Notes under the pieces: model-generated | Told to the model about the DNA's origin: nothing | What the model saw: the letters and a program-made list of their open reading frames with translations, nothing else | Database searches by the model: none | Position numbers and translations under genes: made by a program | In this document: positions 17,060 to 24,665 of the stretch, piece after piece | How positions within the stretch are numbered: the first letter of the stretch is position 1 | How the letters are laid out: each line of letters starts with the position of its first letter | NCBI GenBank assembly: GCA_927910885.1 | Contig: CAKMOD010000103.1 | Coordinates: 70,526-134,525, forward strand | DNA: 64,000 nucleotides | Direction: 5' to 3' | From: an uncultured Prevotella sp. | GTDB taxonomy: Bacteria; Bacteroidota; Bacteroidia; Bacteroidales; Bacteroidaceae

Positions 17060-17434
17060 ATGCAAGCATTACACACAGACAAGGCACCTGCTGCAGTAGG
17101 TCCTTACAGTCAGGCTATCGAAGCCAATGGTTTTATTTTCGCATCTGGTTCACTTCCAATTGACCCAGCTACCAATGCTTTTGTTGAGGGTGGTGTGAAG
17201 GAACAAACTCGCCAGTCACTCACTAACGTATGCAACGTGTTGGCTTCTGCAGGTGTAGACCTGTCTCATGTTGTTAAGACAACAGTATTCCTTTCTGATA
17301 TGGAGAACTTCGCTGCGATGAATGAAGTTTATGCCGAGTTCTTCAAGGAGCCTTATCCTGCTCGTTCAGCATTTGCTGTAAAGGCTTTGCCAAAGGGTGC
17401 GCTTGTTGAGATTGAGTGCATTGCTGTGAAATAA
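17060..17434 (+). CDS. ridA: RidA family enamine/imine deaminase
   Basis: 124 residues, full length. The YjgF/YER057c/UK114 signatures are present: KAPAAVGPYSQAIEANGFIFASG at the N terminus, the KTTVFLSDMENFAAMNEVYAEFF block and PARSAFAVKALPKGALVEIECIA at the C terminus, with the substrate-binding Arg (PAR, ~105). RidA hydrolyses reactive 2-aminoacrylate and related enamines released by PLP enzymes. It is a single gene with its own promoter and a strong terminator. Confidence 0.92.
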   Translation: MQALHTDKAPAAVGPYSQAIEANGFIFASGSLPIDPATNAFVEGGVKEQTRQSLTNVCNVLASAGVDLSHVVKTTVFLSDMENFAAMNEVYAEFFKEPYPARSAFAVKALPKGALVEIECIAVK

Positions 17435-17500
17435 GTTGATTTGATTAGCCTAATAGCATACACTTTCTGATGATGCTATTTGGTTGAGATGACGAAATAT

Positions 17501-17559
17501 AAGAGTTCTTTTGTAACGGATAATGTTTTATTTCTATCCTTATAAAAGGACTCTTTTTC
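17501..17559 (+). terminator. Terminator after ridA
   Basis: Arms AAGAGTTCTTTT (from 17501) and AAAAGGACTCTT (to ~17554) pair with one wobble; GGATA/TATCC adds an inner stem; a T-rich run follows. Confidence 0.7.
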
Positions 17560-17619
17560 TTCTGTTTCATATTCAAACAAATGTTGCTTCATTGCTTTTC
17601 TGTCGTTGTTCGATTGGTC

Positions 17620-17704
17620 CGCACATGTGGTGTTGATGCTTCGCACATTATGTGCTAACGTCCCGCACATGATGTGCTAAGCACTAAACGTCATGTGATA
17701 AGCC
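17620..17704. repeat. Array 1 of small palindromes with 22-bp period
   Basis: Units begin at 17620 (CGCACATGTGGTG), 17642 (CGCACATTATGTGC), 17664 (CGCACATGATGTGC) and a degenerate fourth at ~17686, each followed by a TAAGC-like tail. Spacing between the first three is exactly 22 bases. Related arrays lie at 51203 and 59038. The rest of 17435-17969 shows nothing further except the terminator and a promoter. Confidence 0.75.
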
Positions 17705-17930
17705 GTTTGGATAAAGGTAGGATGGGGTAAAGAAAATGCCATTCTATCCTAAGTAATACTTGTTTAATTCTGGCTTTGTTTATCAAAAACGATACAATGC
17801 TTTTTATTTCAAAGTAAATCCGCATCGCATAGTAAGTAATTTAATTTTACTCTCTTTGTTTACAAGTTTAATTAACATATTTAACGTTAAGAAAAGTCGT
17901 TGAATATTACTTAATTAGACAATCTTTTAT

Positions 17931-17938
17931 TACTTTTG
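17931..17938 (+). promoter_or_regulatory. -7 element before the 17970 gene
   Basis: TACTTTTG followed by CA matches the Bacteroidetes -7 box; no TTTG at the right distance is seen upstream. It is 31 bases from the start codon. Confidence 0.5.
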
Positions 17939-17969
17939 CATCACGTTAGTATATGTTGAAAAATGAGGT

Positions 17970-18254
17970 ATGAAAAAGAAGCTTAGAACCATTATCGAGG
18001 AGCTTGGTCAAAAGGCGCATATCCGCAAAGAACTGGCTTCTGATTTGGAGAGATTGTCAAGCAGGTTAGCATTTCATCACATTCACTTGGAATCGTCATC
18101 TTTGAAGAAAGTTGTTGACTATTTCAAGGGGAAGGAAAAACCTTCTAAAAAAACATTAGATAGGCTGGCTCTGTTTGCAGGTTTCCAAAACTGGAAGGAT
18201 TTAAGTGCAGCCTTGCATGGTGAAAACGATGCTGGGTTGAATTACGAAGATTAA
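17970..18254 (+). CDS. Small protein of unknown function, possibly DNA-binding
   Basis: 94 residues, highly charged and predicted helical. The segment KGKEKPSKKTLDRLALFAGFQNWKD (~54-77) has the look of a helix-turn-helix or small domain in which a basic helix is followed by the LxLFAGFxNWxD motif that I associate with Bacteroidetes hypothetical proteins. I do not recognise the family with certainty. It is monocistronic, has its own -7 box, and is followed by a structured hairpin at 18327. No mobile genes adjoin it. Confidence 0.6.
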   Translation: MKKKLRTIIEELGQKAHIRKELASDLERLSSRLAFHHIHLESSSLKKVVDYFKGKEKPSKKTLDRLALFAGFQNWKDLSAALHGENDAGLNYED

Positions 18255-18326
18255 TTACTCTGTAGAGATATAGAGTAGGGGGTAATCATGAAGGAGATGC
18301 TCTGAAGGGTTATCTGTGAAAGATTG

Positions 18327-18393
18327 TAGGGACATACGGTATGTTTATCCGCAGGTGATACCTGTCATGAGATAAGCAAAGCGTATGTCCCTA
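18327..18393. other. Three-tier hairpin in the intergenic region 18255-18608
   Basis: TAGGGACATACG (18327-18338) pairs perfectly with CGTATGTCCCTA (18382-18393), 12 bp. Inside are a TTATC/GATAA stem and, at the tip, CAGGT-GAT-ACCTG. The result is a stacked rod of ~67 bases without a T run, so it is not a standard terminator. It could be a small RNA, an mRNA 3' end or a repeat. Confidence 0.6.
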
Positions 18394-18553
18394 TATTATT
18401 TATATGGTTGCTTGTGGTGAGAAGTCTTTTTCTTAATGCGTAAGGAAACTAATAAGAAGGAGTTTTGTATGGCTCAATATTAAAAGTCTTTTCCTTCTTC
18501 TTTTATTGGCTTTACCAACAATGAAACTCTAATGAGCCTATTAATCGATAAAT

Positions 18554-18591
18554 AAAAAAGCCCGAAACCAAAAGTTTCGGACTTTTATTTT
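18554..18591 (-). terminator. Terminator of rplS
   Basis: AAAAAAGCCCGAAAC pairs with GTTTCGGACTTTT around a 5-base loop; on the minus strand a T run follows the stem, just after the L19 stop. Confidence 0.8.
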
Positions 18592-18608
18592 CTTGGATTT
18601 CCAAGGGC

Positions 18609-18971
18609 TTACTTCTCAGCAGCAACGGTTCTTTTCTCCTTGATACGTGCAGCCTTACCTGTAAGATTACGGAGGTAATAGAGTTTCGCACGACGAACCT
18701 TACCACGCTTGTTCACCTCGATAGAATCGATGTTTGGTGACTCGATTGGGAAGATACGCTCAACACCGATGGTGCCTGACATCTTACGAACAGTGAAACG
18801 CTTCTTCTCACCATGACCAGAAATCTTGATAACTACGCCACGGTAGAGCTGAATACGATGCTTGTTACCCTCGACGATTTTGTAAGCGACAGTGATAGTG
18901 TCACCAGCCTTGAACTCTGGGAACTGTTTGCCGGTTGCAAATGCTTCTTCAGCAACTTTAATTAAATCCAT
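18609..18971 (-). CDS. rplS: 50S ribosomal protein L19
   Basis: 120 residues. FKAGDTITVAYKIVEGNKHRIQLYRGVVI and TVRKMSGTIGVERIFPIESPNIDSIEV, then KRGKVRRAKLYYLRNLTGKAARIKE, cover the whole L19 family, which sits at the 30S-50S interface. I start at ATG 18971 (MDLIKVAEEA), rejecting an in-frame upstream extension that would run through the promoter leader. It is monocistronic here, with a consensus promoter and a terminator, rather than in the rpsP-rimM-trmD-rplS operon of many bacteria. Confidence 0.95.
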   Translation of the reverse strand: MDLIKVAEEAFATGKQFPEFKAGDTITVAYKIVEGNKHRIQLYRGVVIKISGHGEKKRFTVRKMSGTIGVERIFPIESPNIDSIEVNKRGKVRRAKLYYLRNLTGKAARIKEKRTVAAEK

Positions 18972-19058
18972 TTTTCTATTAATTAAATATTGTTTGTCGT
19001 TCCAACGTAACGTAATCCATGACTCTTCCATGTTCAGCGGTTACGCCGAAAAGCGGTG

Positions 19059-19089
19059 CAAAGTTACTGCTTTTTTCTGAACCGACAAA
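19059..19089 (-). promoter_or_regulatory. Consensus promoter for rplS
   Basis: On the minus strand TTTG (19089-19086), a 19-base spacer and TAACTTTG (19066-19059) fit the Bacteroidetes consensus exactly. The leader is about 85 bases. Confidence 0.8.
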
Positions 19090-19318
19090 GTAATTCTGTG
19101 CTTTTATTTTGCTGTGTACTATGTGTGATAAAGAGATATTTGTGTGCATAAGCTTTATAATTCTTTTGGTTTATCGCAACAAACAATTCTATATAGTAGG
19201 TAAGAGCACGGCAAAAGGAATAGGTAAGTGGAACTTATAGTTGACACTTTCAATAACAGTAAACTGCTAATATCCGACTTATGAGAAAAGGAATAGCAGG
19301 CTTGCTATAAAAGCATCA

Positions 19319-19349
19319 GACCAGCCAGGCTCAAAGAGTCTGGCTGGTC
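19319..19349 (-). terminator. Hairpin after the TonB-dependent receptor gene
   Basis: GACCAGCCAG (19319-19328) pairs with CTGGCTGGTC (19340-19349), 10 bp, with a further partial inner pairing. It lies just downstream of the receptor stop on the minus strand. The remaining bases of 18972-19384 hold only the rplS promoter. Confidence 0.6.
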
Positions 19350-19384
19350 TGTTATATGAATGTTAGTACTCGGACGGATAAACC

Positions 19385-21520
19385 TTAATACTTAAAGACC
19401 GCTGTCAGAGTTAACTTGCGTCCGTCCGCATGAGCATACTCTGCATTACGTGCCATCATCATAGACGCTGGTGTGTAATAAGTGTAGTTCAATAAGTTGG
19501 ATACAGCCAAACTTAAGTCGCAAACCTTCATCTTTACGCCTGCAGTAAGGTTTAGTAAGTTGATACGACTTACGATTCCTTCACCCTCGTTATATGTTCC
19601 TGATGCATTAGGAGTAAATCTATTACGCTTACCTGTGTGCATGTATTGTAACTGAATGTAGGTGTTTTTGACAGGAGCATAATTGACATACATTGCTAAC
19701 TTAGCGGCTGGAATAGAAATATTAGACATGTATGTGTCCCAATCTCCAGACGCAGATTTGAGCTTACCTTCGAACCATGAAAGGTTAGCACCAGCCTTTA
19801 AGTTACTGAGGATTTGTGCATCTGCACTTAATTCAATGCCATACACCTTCTGTGGAGTACGGTTAACTACCCAGAAACCATTCTCAATCTTGAGGTCACT
19901 TCCAAGCTTAGAATAGGTGTAGAAAACAGATCCATTCAGCTGCAACCAATGGTTAATATCAGAGTAAACACCAATCTCGTAGTTGTTTGTTTTTACAGGT
20001 TCTGTTGATATCTTAGAGAGTACATCAGCCTTGGCAGCACGTAATGTACGTCCTAAATCAAAGATAGAAAAACCTTGAGAGTAGGCTACGAAGGGTTGAA
20101 ATGCGCGATATCTGTTATAGGAAAGACCAACGTTAAAAGACATATTATTATACTTTAGCTTTCCACCCTTGACCTGAACCTGTGGGTCGGAGAGCTTATT
20201 GCGTAATACATCATAGTCTGGCACGTTCACATTAATGAAGTCGTAACGTCCTCCTAATTTGAGGTTTAGGTGTTCCCAAAGTGTGGTCTTCACTTGGATA
20301 AAGGGTGCATGATTGCTACTTGTTAACCATGGTACCCAATATCTACCATCTACCAAAGGTTGTGATGTTTTATTATAAAGGTAGTCATAACCATAAGCTA
20401 AGCGTGCAAAAGCATTCTCTGAGAATATAAGTCGAGTGTTAAACTGAGTGCGGAAACCAAACTTGCGGTCTTTAACAGCCGACTGTCCGCTTGTTTCTTC
20501 CCATCTTGGCTTTGCTGGGTCAGCCTTACGGAAGTCAAAGATAGTATATATTCCCGAACCATAAACAGATGCTTCTAAGTCGGTATGTTTGAATATATCC
20601 TTTGATGTAAACTTGAGGTAGGCATTGTGATTGTATCTTGTTCCCTCGTCAACAGCCTGTGGGTCCTTATTACCAATTATACCAATAGAAGGACTTTGTA
20701 GGTACTTTCCACCGAAAGGAATCAATTTCGTATCTTGCAAACTACGATAGTAATTATACATCAATTCGATTCTATTCTTTGGAGATAGGCTGTAACCGAG
20801 ATTAACAAGTACATTCGTTGTATAGGTATCACCGAGTCCGTAGCGTGGAGAGATAAACTTTCCATCACCATCAATAGCACTACCTGTACGTCCGAAAGCC
20901 CCATTTACGAGATAATCAAACTGTCCCACACGACCATAAACTTGCTGGTTGATGCGATAACCTTGCCCTTTCCCGTGACGGAAGAAGTTATAAGTTGAAC
21001 CCGAGAGAGTCGTCTCTCCAGCTACAGATCTGTTGGTGGTATTCTTCTTAGTTATGATGTTTATCAATCCTCCGATAGCTCCATTACCATAGAGAGCGGT
21101 AGACCCTTTTACCACTTCTATATGGTCGATAGCAGCGATATCGATGGTTCGTATATCACGGTCTGTTGAACGTAAAGGAGTTGATTGAGGTATACCATCA
21201 ATCAAAATGAGTGCACTTCTTCCACGAAGTGATTGTGCGCGCGAGCTTGTAGTATTACTTGATAGAGCCATACCAGGCGTGAGCATGCCCAAGAGATGGG
21301 TGATGTCAGGAGCTGCCTTGCTCATTTCTGCTATTTGCTTTTGGTCAATAATCGTAACTGTTGCAGCCGCATTTTGCTTTATTTCAGGCATACGTGTGGT
21401 ACTGATTGTTACTTCTTCGAGATGTAATGTGGAGTCTGTAATCTCTTCTGATTGTGCATTACAAGGTGTTGTTGCCATTGCAAGCATTGCGAGAGATAGA
21501 TAAATTGTTTCTTTCTTCAT
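19385..21520 (-). CDS. TonB-dependent outer-membrane receptor
   Basis: 711 residues. A signal peptide (to PCNAQ, ~23) is followed by a region near the N terminus with LHLEEVTISTTRMPE, a TonB-box-like stretch. The plug domain spans ~45-155 (QSLRGRSALILIDGIPQ, then IDHIEVVKGSTALYGNGAIGGLINIITKK). A 22-strand-type barrel follows to the C-terminal aromatic KLTLTAVFKY. No SusD partner adjoins, so it resembles siderophore/haem/cobalamin-type receptors more than a SusC glycan importer; the ligand is unknown. A -7/-33 promoter is present. It would be energised by an ExbB-ExbD-TonB complex such as the one encoded at 34-37 kb. Confidence 0.88.
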   Translation of the reverse strand: MKKETIYLSLAMLAMATTPCNAQSEEITDSTLHLEEVTISTTRMPEIKQNAAATVTIIDQKQIAEMSKAAPDITHLLGMLTPGMALSSNTTSSRAQSLRGRSALILIDGIPQSTPLRSTDRDIRTIDIAAIDHIEVVKGSTALYGNGAIGGLINIITKKNTTNRSVAGETTLSGSTYNFFRHGKGQGYRINQQVYGRVGQFDYLVNGAFGRTGSAIDGDGKFISPRYGLGDTYTTNVLVNLGYSLSPKNRIELMYNYYRSLQDTKLIPFGGKYLQSPSIGIIGNKDPQAVDEGTRYNHNAYLKFTSKDIFKHTDLEASVYGSGIYTIFDFRKADPAKPRWEETSGQSAVKDRKFGFRTQFNTRLIFSENAFARLAYGYDYLYNKTSQPLVDGRYWVPWLTSSNHAPFIQVKTTLWEHLNLKLGGRYDFINVNVPDYDVLRNKLSDPQVQVKGGKLKYNNMSFNVGLSYNRYRAFQPFVAYSQGFSIFDLGRTLRAAKADVLSKISTEPVKTNNYEIGVYSDINHWLQLNGSVFYTYSKLGSDLKIENGFWVVNRTPQKVYGIELSADAQILSNLKAGANLSWFEGKLKSASGDWDTYMSNISIPAAKLAMYVNYAPVKNTYIQLQYMHTGKRNRFTPNASGTYNEGEGIVSRINLLNLTAGVKMKVCDLSLAVSNLLNYTYYTPASMMMARNAEYAHADGRKLTLTAVFKY

Positions 21521-21555
21521 ATAAATACAATCCTATGAGTGTTAATAAACTTCTG

Positions 21556-21587
21556 CAAAAGTATTAATATTCTATATAACGTGCAAT
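21556..21587 (-). promoter_or_regulatory. Promoter for the TonB-dependent receptor
   Basis: Minus strand ATTG (21587-21584), a 20-base spacer and TACTTTTG (21563-21556). The leader is about 35 bases. Confidence 0.6.
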
Positions 21588-21675
21588 ACCTAAAATGAGG
21601 TATATGTAGTTCTATGCGCTTTATTTTGAACGTATTTTTCCATGTGACAATATATCTTTAATAATGCGACAAGCA

Positions 21676-21703
21676 TTTGATTCGTTTTTTTTTCTTACTT
21701 TTG
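21676..21703 (+). promoter_or_regulatory. Promoter for the 5'-nucleotidase operon
   Basis: TACTTTTG at 21696-21703, with TTTG at 21676-21679; the 16-base spacer is shorter than usual. It is divergent from the receptor promoter. Confidence 0.5.
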
Positions 21704-21727
21704 CATTATCTTTTTGAATATTATCGA

Positions 21728-21798
21728 CTTCCGATGTTACCTAAGCATAGTAGGGTGGGTGACGTTGGAAGTAAATCAAAGTAGGGCTATTTCCTACT
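21728..21798 (+). promoter_or_regulatory. Structured 5' leader of the 5'-nucleotidase operon
   Basis: CTTCC (21728) to GGAAG (21771) encloses a ~15-bp stem with wobbles (CTTCCGATGTTACC against GGTGACGTTGGAAG). A second hairpin is AGTAGG (21780-21785) with CCTACT (21793-21798). The leader before the start codon is ~130 bases, long for this genome. It matches no riboswitch that I can name. Confidence 0.45.
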
Positions 21799-21836
21799 CT
21801 GATAAATATTTATGAGAACTATAAAAGTCATTATAT

Positions 21837-22601
21837 ATGTATAAAAAAACGGTTTATCTGTCTGGATTAACAGCATTATTAGCGTTGACGGGCTGTGCTT
21901 CTCATTATGAGTTAGCAGGTATTCAGCGTACACGTGTGCTGGTTGATAATCGATATGATGCTACTCCTGATACAGGGGCAGCAAAGTTTATGGAACCTTT
22001 TAAGCACAAGGTTGACTCGGTGATGGGACCTGTTGTGGGAGAGGTTGACCACGATATGGTGGCACACCGCCCAGAAAGTGACCTCTCTAATCTGTTGGCA
22101 GACATCATGGTGTGGGCTGCACGCGATTATAATGAGAAAGTTGACTTTGGTGTTTATAATATGGGTGGTATTCGTGCAGCCCTTTCTAAGGGTAAGATTA
22201 CCTTTGGTGACGTGTTGGATATCGCACCTTTCGAGAATAAAATTTGCTTCGTAACACTTTCTGGTGAGAAACTTTTAGAGCTGTTCTCACAGATGGCTCA
22301 TACCGGTGGTGAGGCTGTTAGCCATGGAGTAGAACTTGTTTTTACACGTGATCATAAGTTGAAGTCTGCTCGTCTAAATGGTAAGGAGATTGACCCAAAG
22401 GCAAGTTATCGTATTGCTACGCTCGATTATTTGGCACAAGGAAATGATAAAATGGAAGCTTTCAAGTCGGCAACAAGTGTTGTGTCACCACAGGAAAGCA
22501 GTAACAATACACGTTTTATCATCATGAACTATTTTAAGGAGCAGACAGCTCAAGGTAAGGTGGTTAATGCTCACACAGAAGGACGTATCCGCGTGGAATA
22601 A
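21837..22601 (+). CDS. 5'-nucleotidase C-terminal domain lipoprotein
   Basis: 254 residues. An N-terminal lipobox (LTALLALTGC) marks it as a lipoprotein. Residues ~60-250 are the substrate-binding domain of 5'-nucleotidases (LSNLLADIMVWAARDY, then VDFGVYNMGGIRAAL, then KITFGDVLDIAPFENKICFVTLSGEKLLELF). The catalytic metallophosphatase domain is missing; it is encoded as a separate protein 20 bases downstream. The two together make a split periplasmic UshA-type nucleotidase/UDP-sugar hydrolase. Confidence 0.85.
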   Translation: MYKKTVYLSGLTALLALTGCASHYELAGIQRTRVLVDNRYDATPDTGAAKFMEPFKHKVDSVMGPVVGEVDHDMVAHRPESDLSNLLADIMVWAARDYNEKVDFGVYNMGGIRAALSKGKITFGDVLDIAPFENKICFVTLSGEKLLELFSQMAHTGGEAVSHGVELVFTRDHKLKSARLNGKEIDPKASYRIATLDYLAQGNDKMEAFKSATSVVSPQESSNNTRFIIMNYFKEQTAQGKVVNAHTEGRIRVE

Positions 22602-22621
22602 ACAATTAAGGAGTTAGGAAA

Positions 22622-23461
22622 ATGAAAAGAAACATATTATTGATTACTTTCTGTCTCATGGCGGTTGTCGCTTTTGGACAAAATAAGAAACTGACAATCC
22701 TCCATACTAACGATACGCATAGTCAGATTTATCCGCTCAGTCCTAATCTTGCTGATACGATGAAGGCTGATCGTGGTGGTTTTGTACGTCGTATTGCGAT
22801 GCTTAAAGAGGAACGTGCGAAGAACCCTGACTTGCTGCTTTTTGATAGTGGCGACTTCTCGCAAGGCTCGCCTTATTACACAATGTTCAAGGGTGATGTT
22901 GAAGTGGGGCTGATGAATCAGATGCACTACGATGCTGTTACGATTGGTAATCATGAGTTTGACTTCGGGTTGGAGAATATGGTACGCCTCTTCAAGAAGG
23001 CAAACTTCCCAATCGTTTGTGCAAATTATGATTTCAAGGGTACAGAGTTAGAGAAGTTGGTTAAGCCCTATATCATCTTGAAACGCAACGGACTGAAGAT
23101 TGGAGTCTTCGGACTTGGTCCAAAGTTGGATGGTTTGGTAGTGAAAGCTAACTATGGTCCACTTGTTTATAACGACCCTGTCGCTTGCGCACAGAAGATT
23201 GTAAACGAATTGAAGGCTAAGAAGTGTGACCTTATTATCTGTATCTCTCACCTTGGATGGAATATAGAAGGTGTCAGCGATGAGGAAGTTATCGCAGGAA
23301 CTCGCGGCATAGACCTTGTACTCGGTGGTCACTCACATACTTACCTTAATAAATTGGAATATGTAAAAGACCTCGATGGCAAAATGATTGGTGTCGATCA
23401 GAATGGCAAGCATGCTATTTATGTGGGTAAGTTAGTGCTTGATATGAAGAAGAAAAAGTAG
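22622..23461 (+). CDS. 5'-nucleotidase/UDP-sugar hydrolase metallophosphatase subunit
   Basis: 279 residues. After a signal peptide (to AFGQ) the calcineurin-like dimetal motifs appear in order: LHTNDTHSQIYPL (~27), LFDSGDFSQGSP (~78), TIGNHEFDFG (~112), ISHLGW (~205) and LGGHSHTYL (~238). This is the catalytic N-terminal half of a UshA-type enzyme acting on periplasmic nucleotides. The C-terminal domain is supplied by the gene upstream. It is followed by a terminator. Confidence 0.88.
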   Translation: MKRNILLITFCLMAVVAFGQNKKLTILHTNDTHSQIYPLSPNLADTMKADRGGFVRRIAMLKEERAKNPDLLLFDSGDFSQGSPYYTMFKGDVEVGLMNQMHYDAVTIGNHEFDFGLENMVRLFKKANFPIVCANYDFKGTELEKLVKPYIILKRNGLKIGVFGLGPKLDGLVVKANYGPLVYNDPVACAQKIVNELKAKKCDLIICISHLGWNIEGVSDEEVIAGTRGIDLVLGGHSHTYLNKLEYVKDLDGKMIGVDQNGKHAIYVGKLVLDMKKKK

Positions 23462-23493
23462 GTCTTTCGTTCGATAGACTTATATAGAATAAT

Positions 23494-23544
23494 GTGGGCT
23501 GTATCAGTATGATTGCCAATAGCAATCTTATTGATGCAGCCCAC
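23494..23544 (+). terminator. Terminator after the 5'-nucleotidase operon
   Basis: GTGGGCT (23494-23500) pairs with AGCCCAC (23538-23544); GTATCA and TGATGC extend the stem; a short T-rich run follows. Confidence 0.65.
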
Positions 23545-23611
23545 GGTCTTTTATACTTTCTAAAACGTTATTGAAAGTTTATCATTAAGCGAATACATTG
23601 CTAAAACTGTC

Positions 23612-23964
23612 CACTGTCTATTCTATTATCATCTTTCGACACAGAAAACCCCTTCTTTTAATATGTTGAAAATTATGCAAATAAGGATTTGAATAATCAT
23701 TACATAAATTCAAATAAAACTTCCATAAATAAGGGAGAAAATACGTATTAAGAACAAGTTTGCAATCAACAGAAAATCAATCAGTTATAAAACTGTAGAA
23801 GAAAAGGTGCTTAATTGGACTTCAAAAGGGCGTTAGTAAGACTTCAAAAGGGCACCTTTTGCAAGTTCAATTAGGCTCTTTTAGAAGCCAAAAGAGCATA
23901 TATTAGATTTGAGTTGTGTGAAAATAGTTTACAAATAGTGTTTAATAAGGGAACAAGTTGTTTG
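23612..23964 (+). repeat. Dispersed structured repeat, copy 2 (with 5' extension)
   Basis: The core is 23779-23964. Homology to copy 3 extends upstream to about 23612, including TTTCGACACAGAA (near 23634) and ATACGTA. The core shows CAGTT-ATAA-AACTG, a duplicated ACTTCAAAAGGGC, AAAAGGTGC paired with GCACCTTTT (9 bp), and GCTCTTTT-AGAAGCC-AAAAGAGC (8 bp). The remaining part of 23462-24161 holds only the operon terminator. Confidence 0.8.
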
Positions 23965-24161
23965 TTGAAGCAGCTATCGTATCTATTTGTTTTTTGTTTT
24001 ATGCATGGTATTAATTTGATGTAATCAATCTCGTTTATTTACAAGAACCAATCCCAATAGTAGCAGTTACGATTATTCAGCTACTATTGGACATTGATTA
24101 CGATGTAAAAAGCTATAGCCTGATAGCGTTCTCGTATTATGAAAGGTGTTTGTGTGCACCT

Positions 24162-24494
24162 TTATCTTATGTAAATCTCACCAGACTTCTTGTCACTCTT
24201 TGTTTTCTTCATATTTTCCTGATACTTTTGAATGATAGGCTTCAGATATTTTTTTGATTTTGTTGTAATCAGCATCACGCCGCCAGTACGTGGATAAAAT
24301 AGCTTGTTGAAGTCACCGTTTTTGATAACATTCACACTAATGATGTCTTTTTGGTCAAGGTTATCGATGTTCTGTACCTCAACTCCATCTACAAGAAACA
24401 CTGGTATGTTCAGACTATCTTGCTTTTCTTTAGTCTGTGCGCTGATGTTTATACTTGCAACGAGTGCACAAAGAAGGATAATAAACTTTCTCAT
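24162..24494 (-). CDS. Small secreted protein resembling an isolated TonB plug motif
   Basis: 110 residues with a signal peptide (to NISAQ, ~20). Residues ~31-79, IPVFLVDGVEVQNIDNLDQKD, then IISVNVIKN and GGVMLITTKSK, follow the pattern of the TonB-dependent receptor plug (PLYVVDGV, the I-D-x-IEVLK strand, GVILITTK), but there is no barrel. The tail is Lys-rich. A minus-strand TATCTTTG (24532-24525) lies 30 bases upstream. I do not know a function. It could be a remnant of a receptor or a genuine periplasmic mini-plug protein. Confidence 0.6.
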   Translation of the reverse strand: MRKFIILLCALVASINISAQTKEKQDSLNIPVFLVDGVEVQNIDNLDQKDIISVNVIKNGDFNKLFYPRTGGVMLITTKSKKYLKPIIQKYQENMKKTKSDKKSGEIYIR

Positions 24495-24665
24495 AACTAC
24501 TTTTGTTTACGATTTGTAATGCATCAAAGATACTGTTTTCTTTATATTTTGAAACTAAGTCCTCGTTTTTTTAACATCTTTTATTATCTACCTGTTTGGC
24601 ATAGAGAAAAGAAGAGGAGAGCCTCTGTAACAGAGAAATAGTACCTTGTCTTGAATAATAAAGAC

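Noticed and set aside
17620..17704. CRISPR array
   Set aside because: Units of 22 bp are contiguous palindromes without unique spacers, and no cas genes are present.
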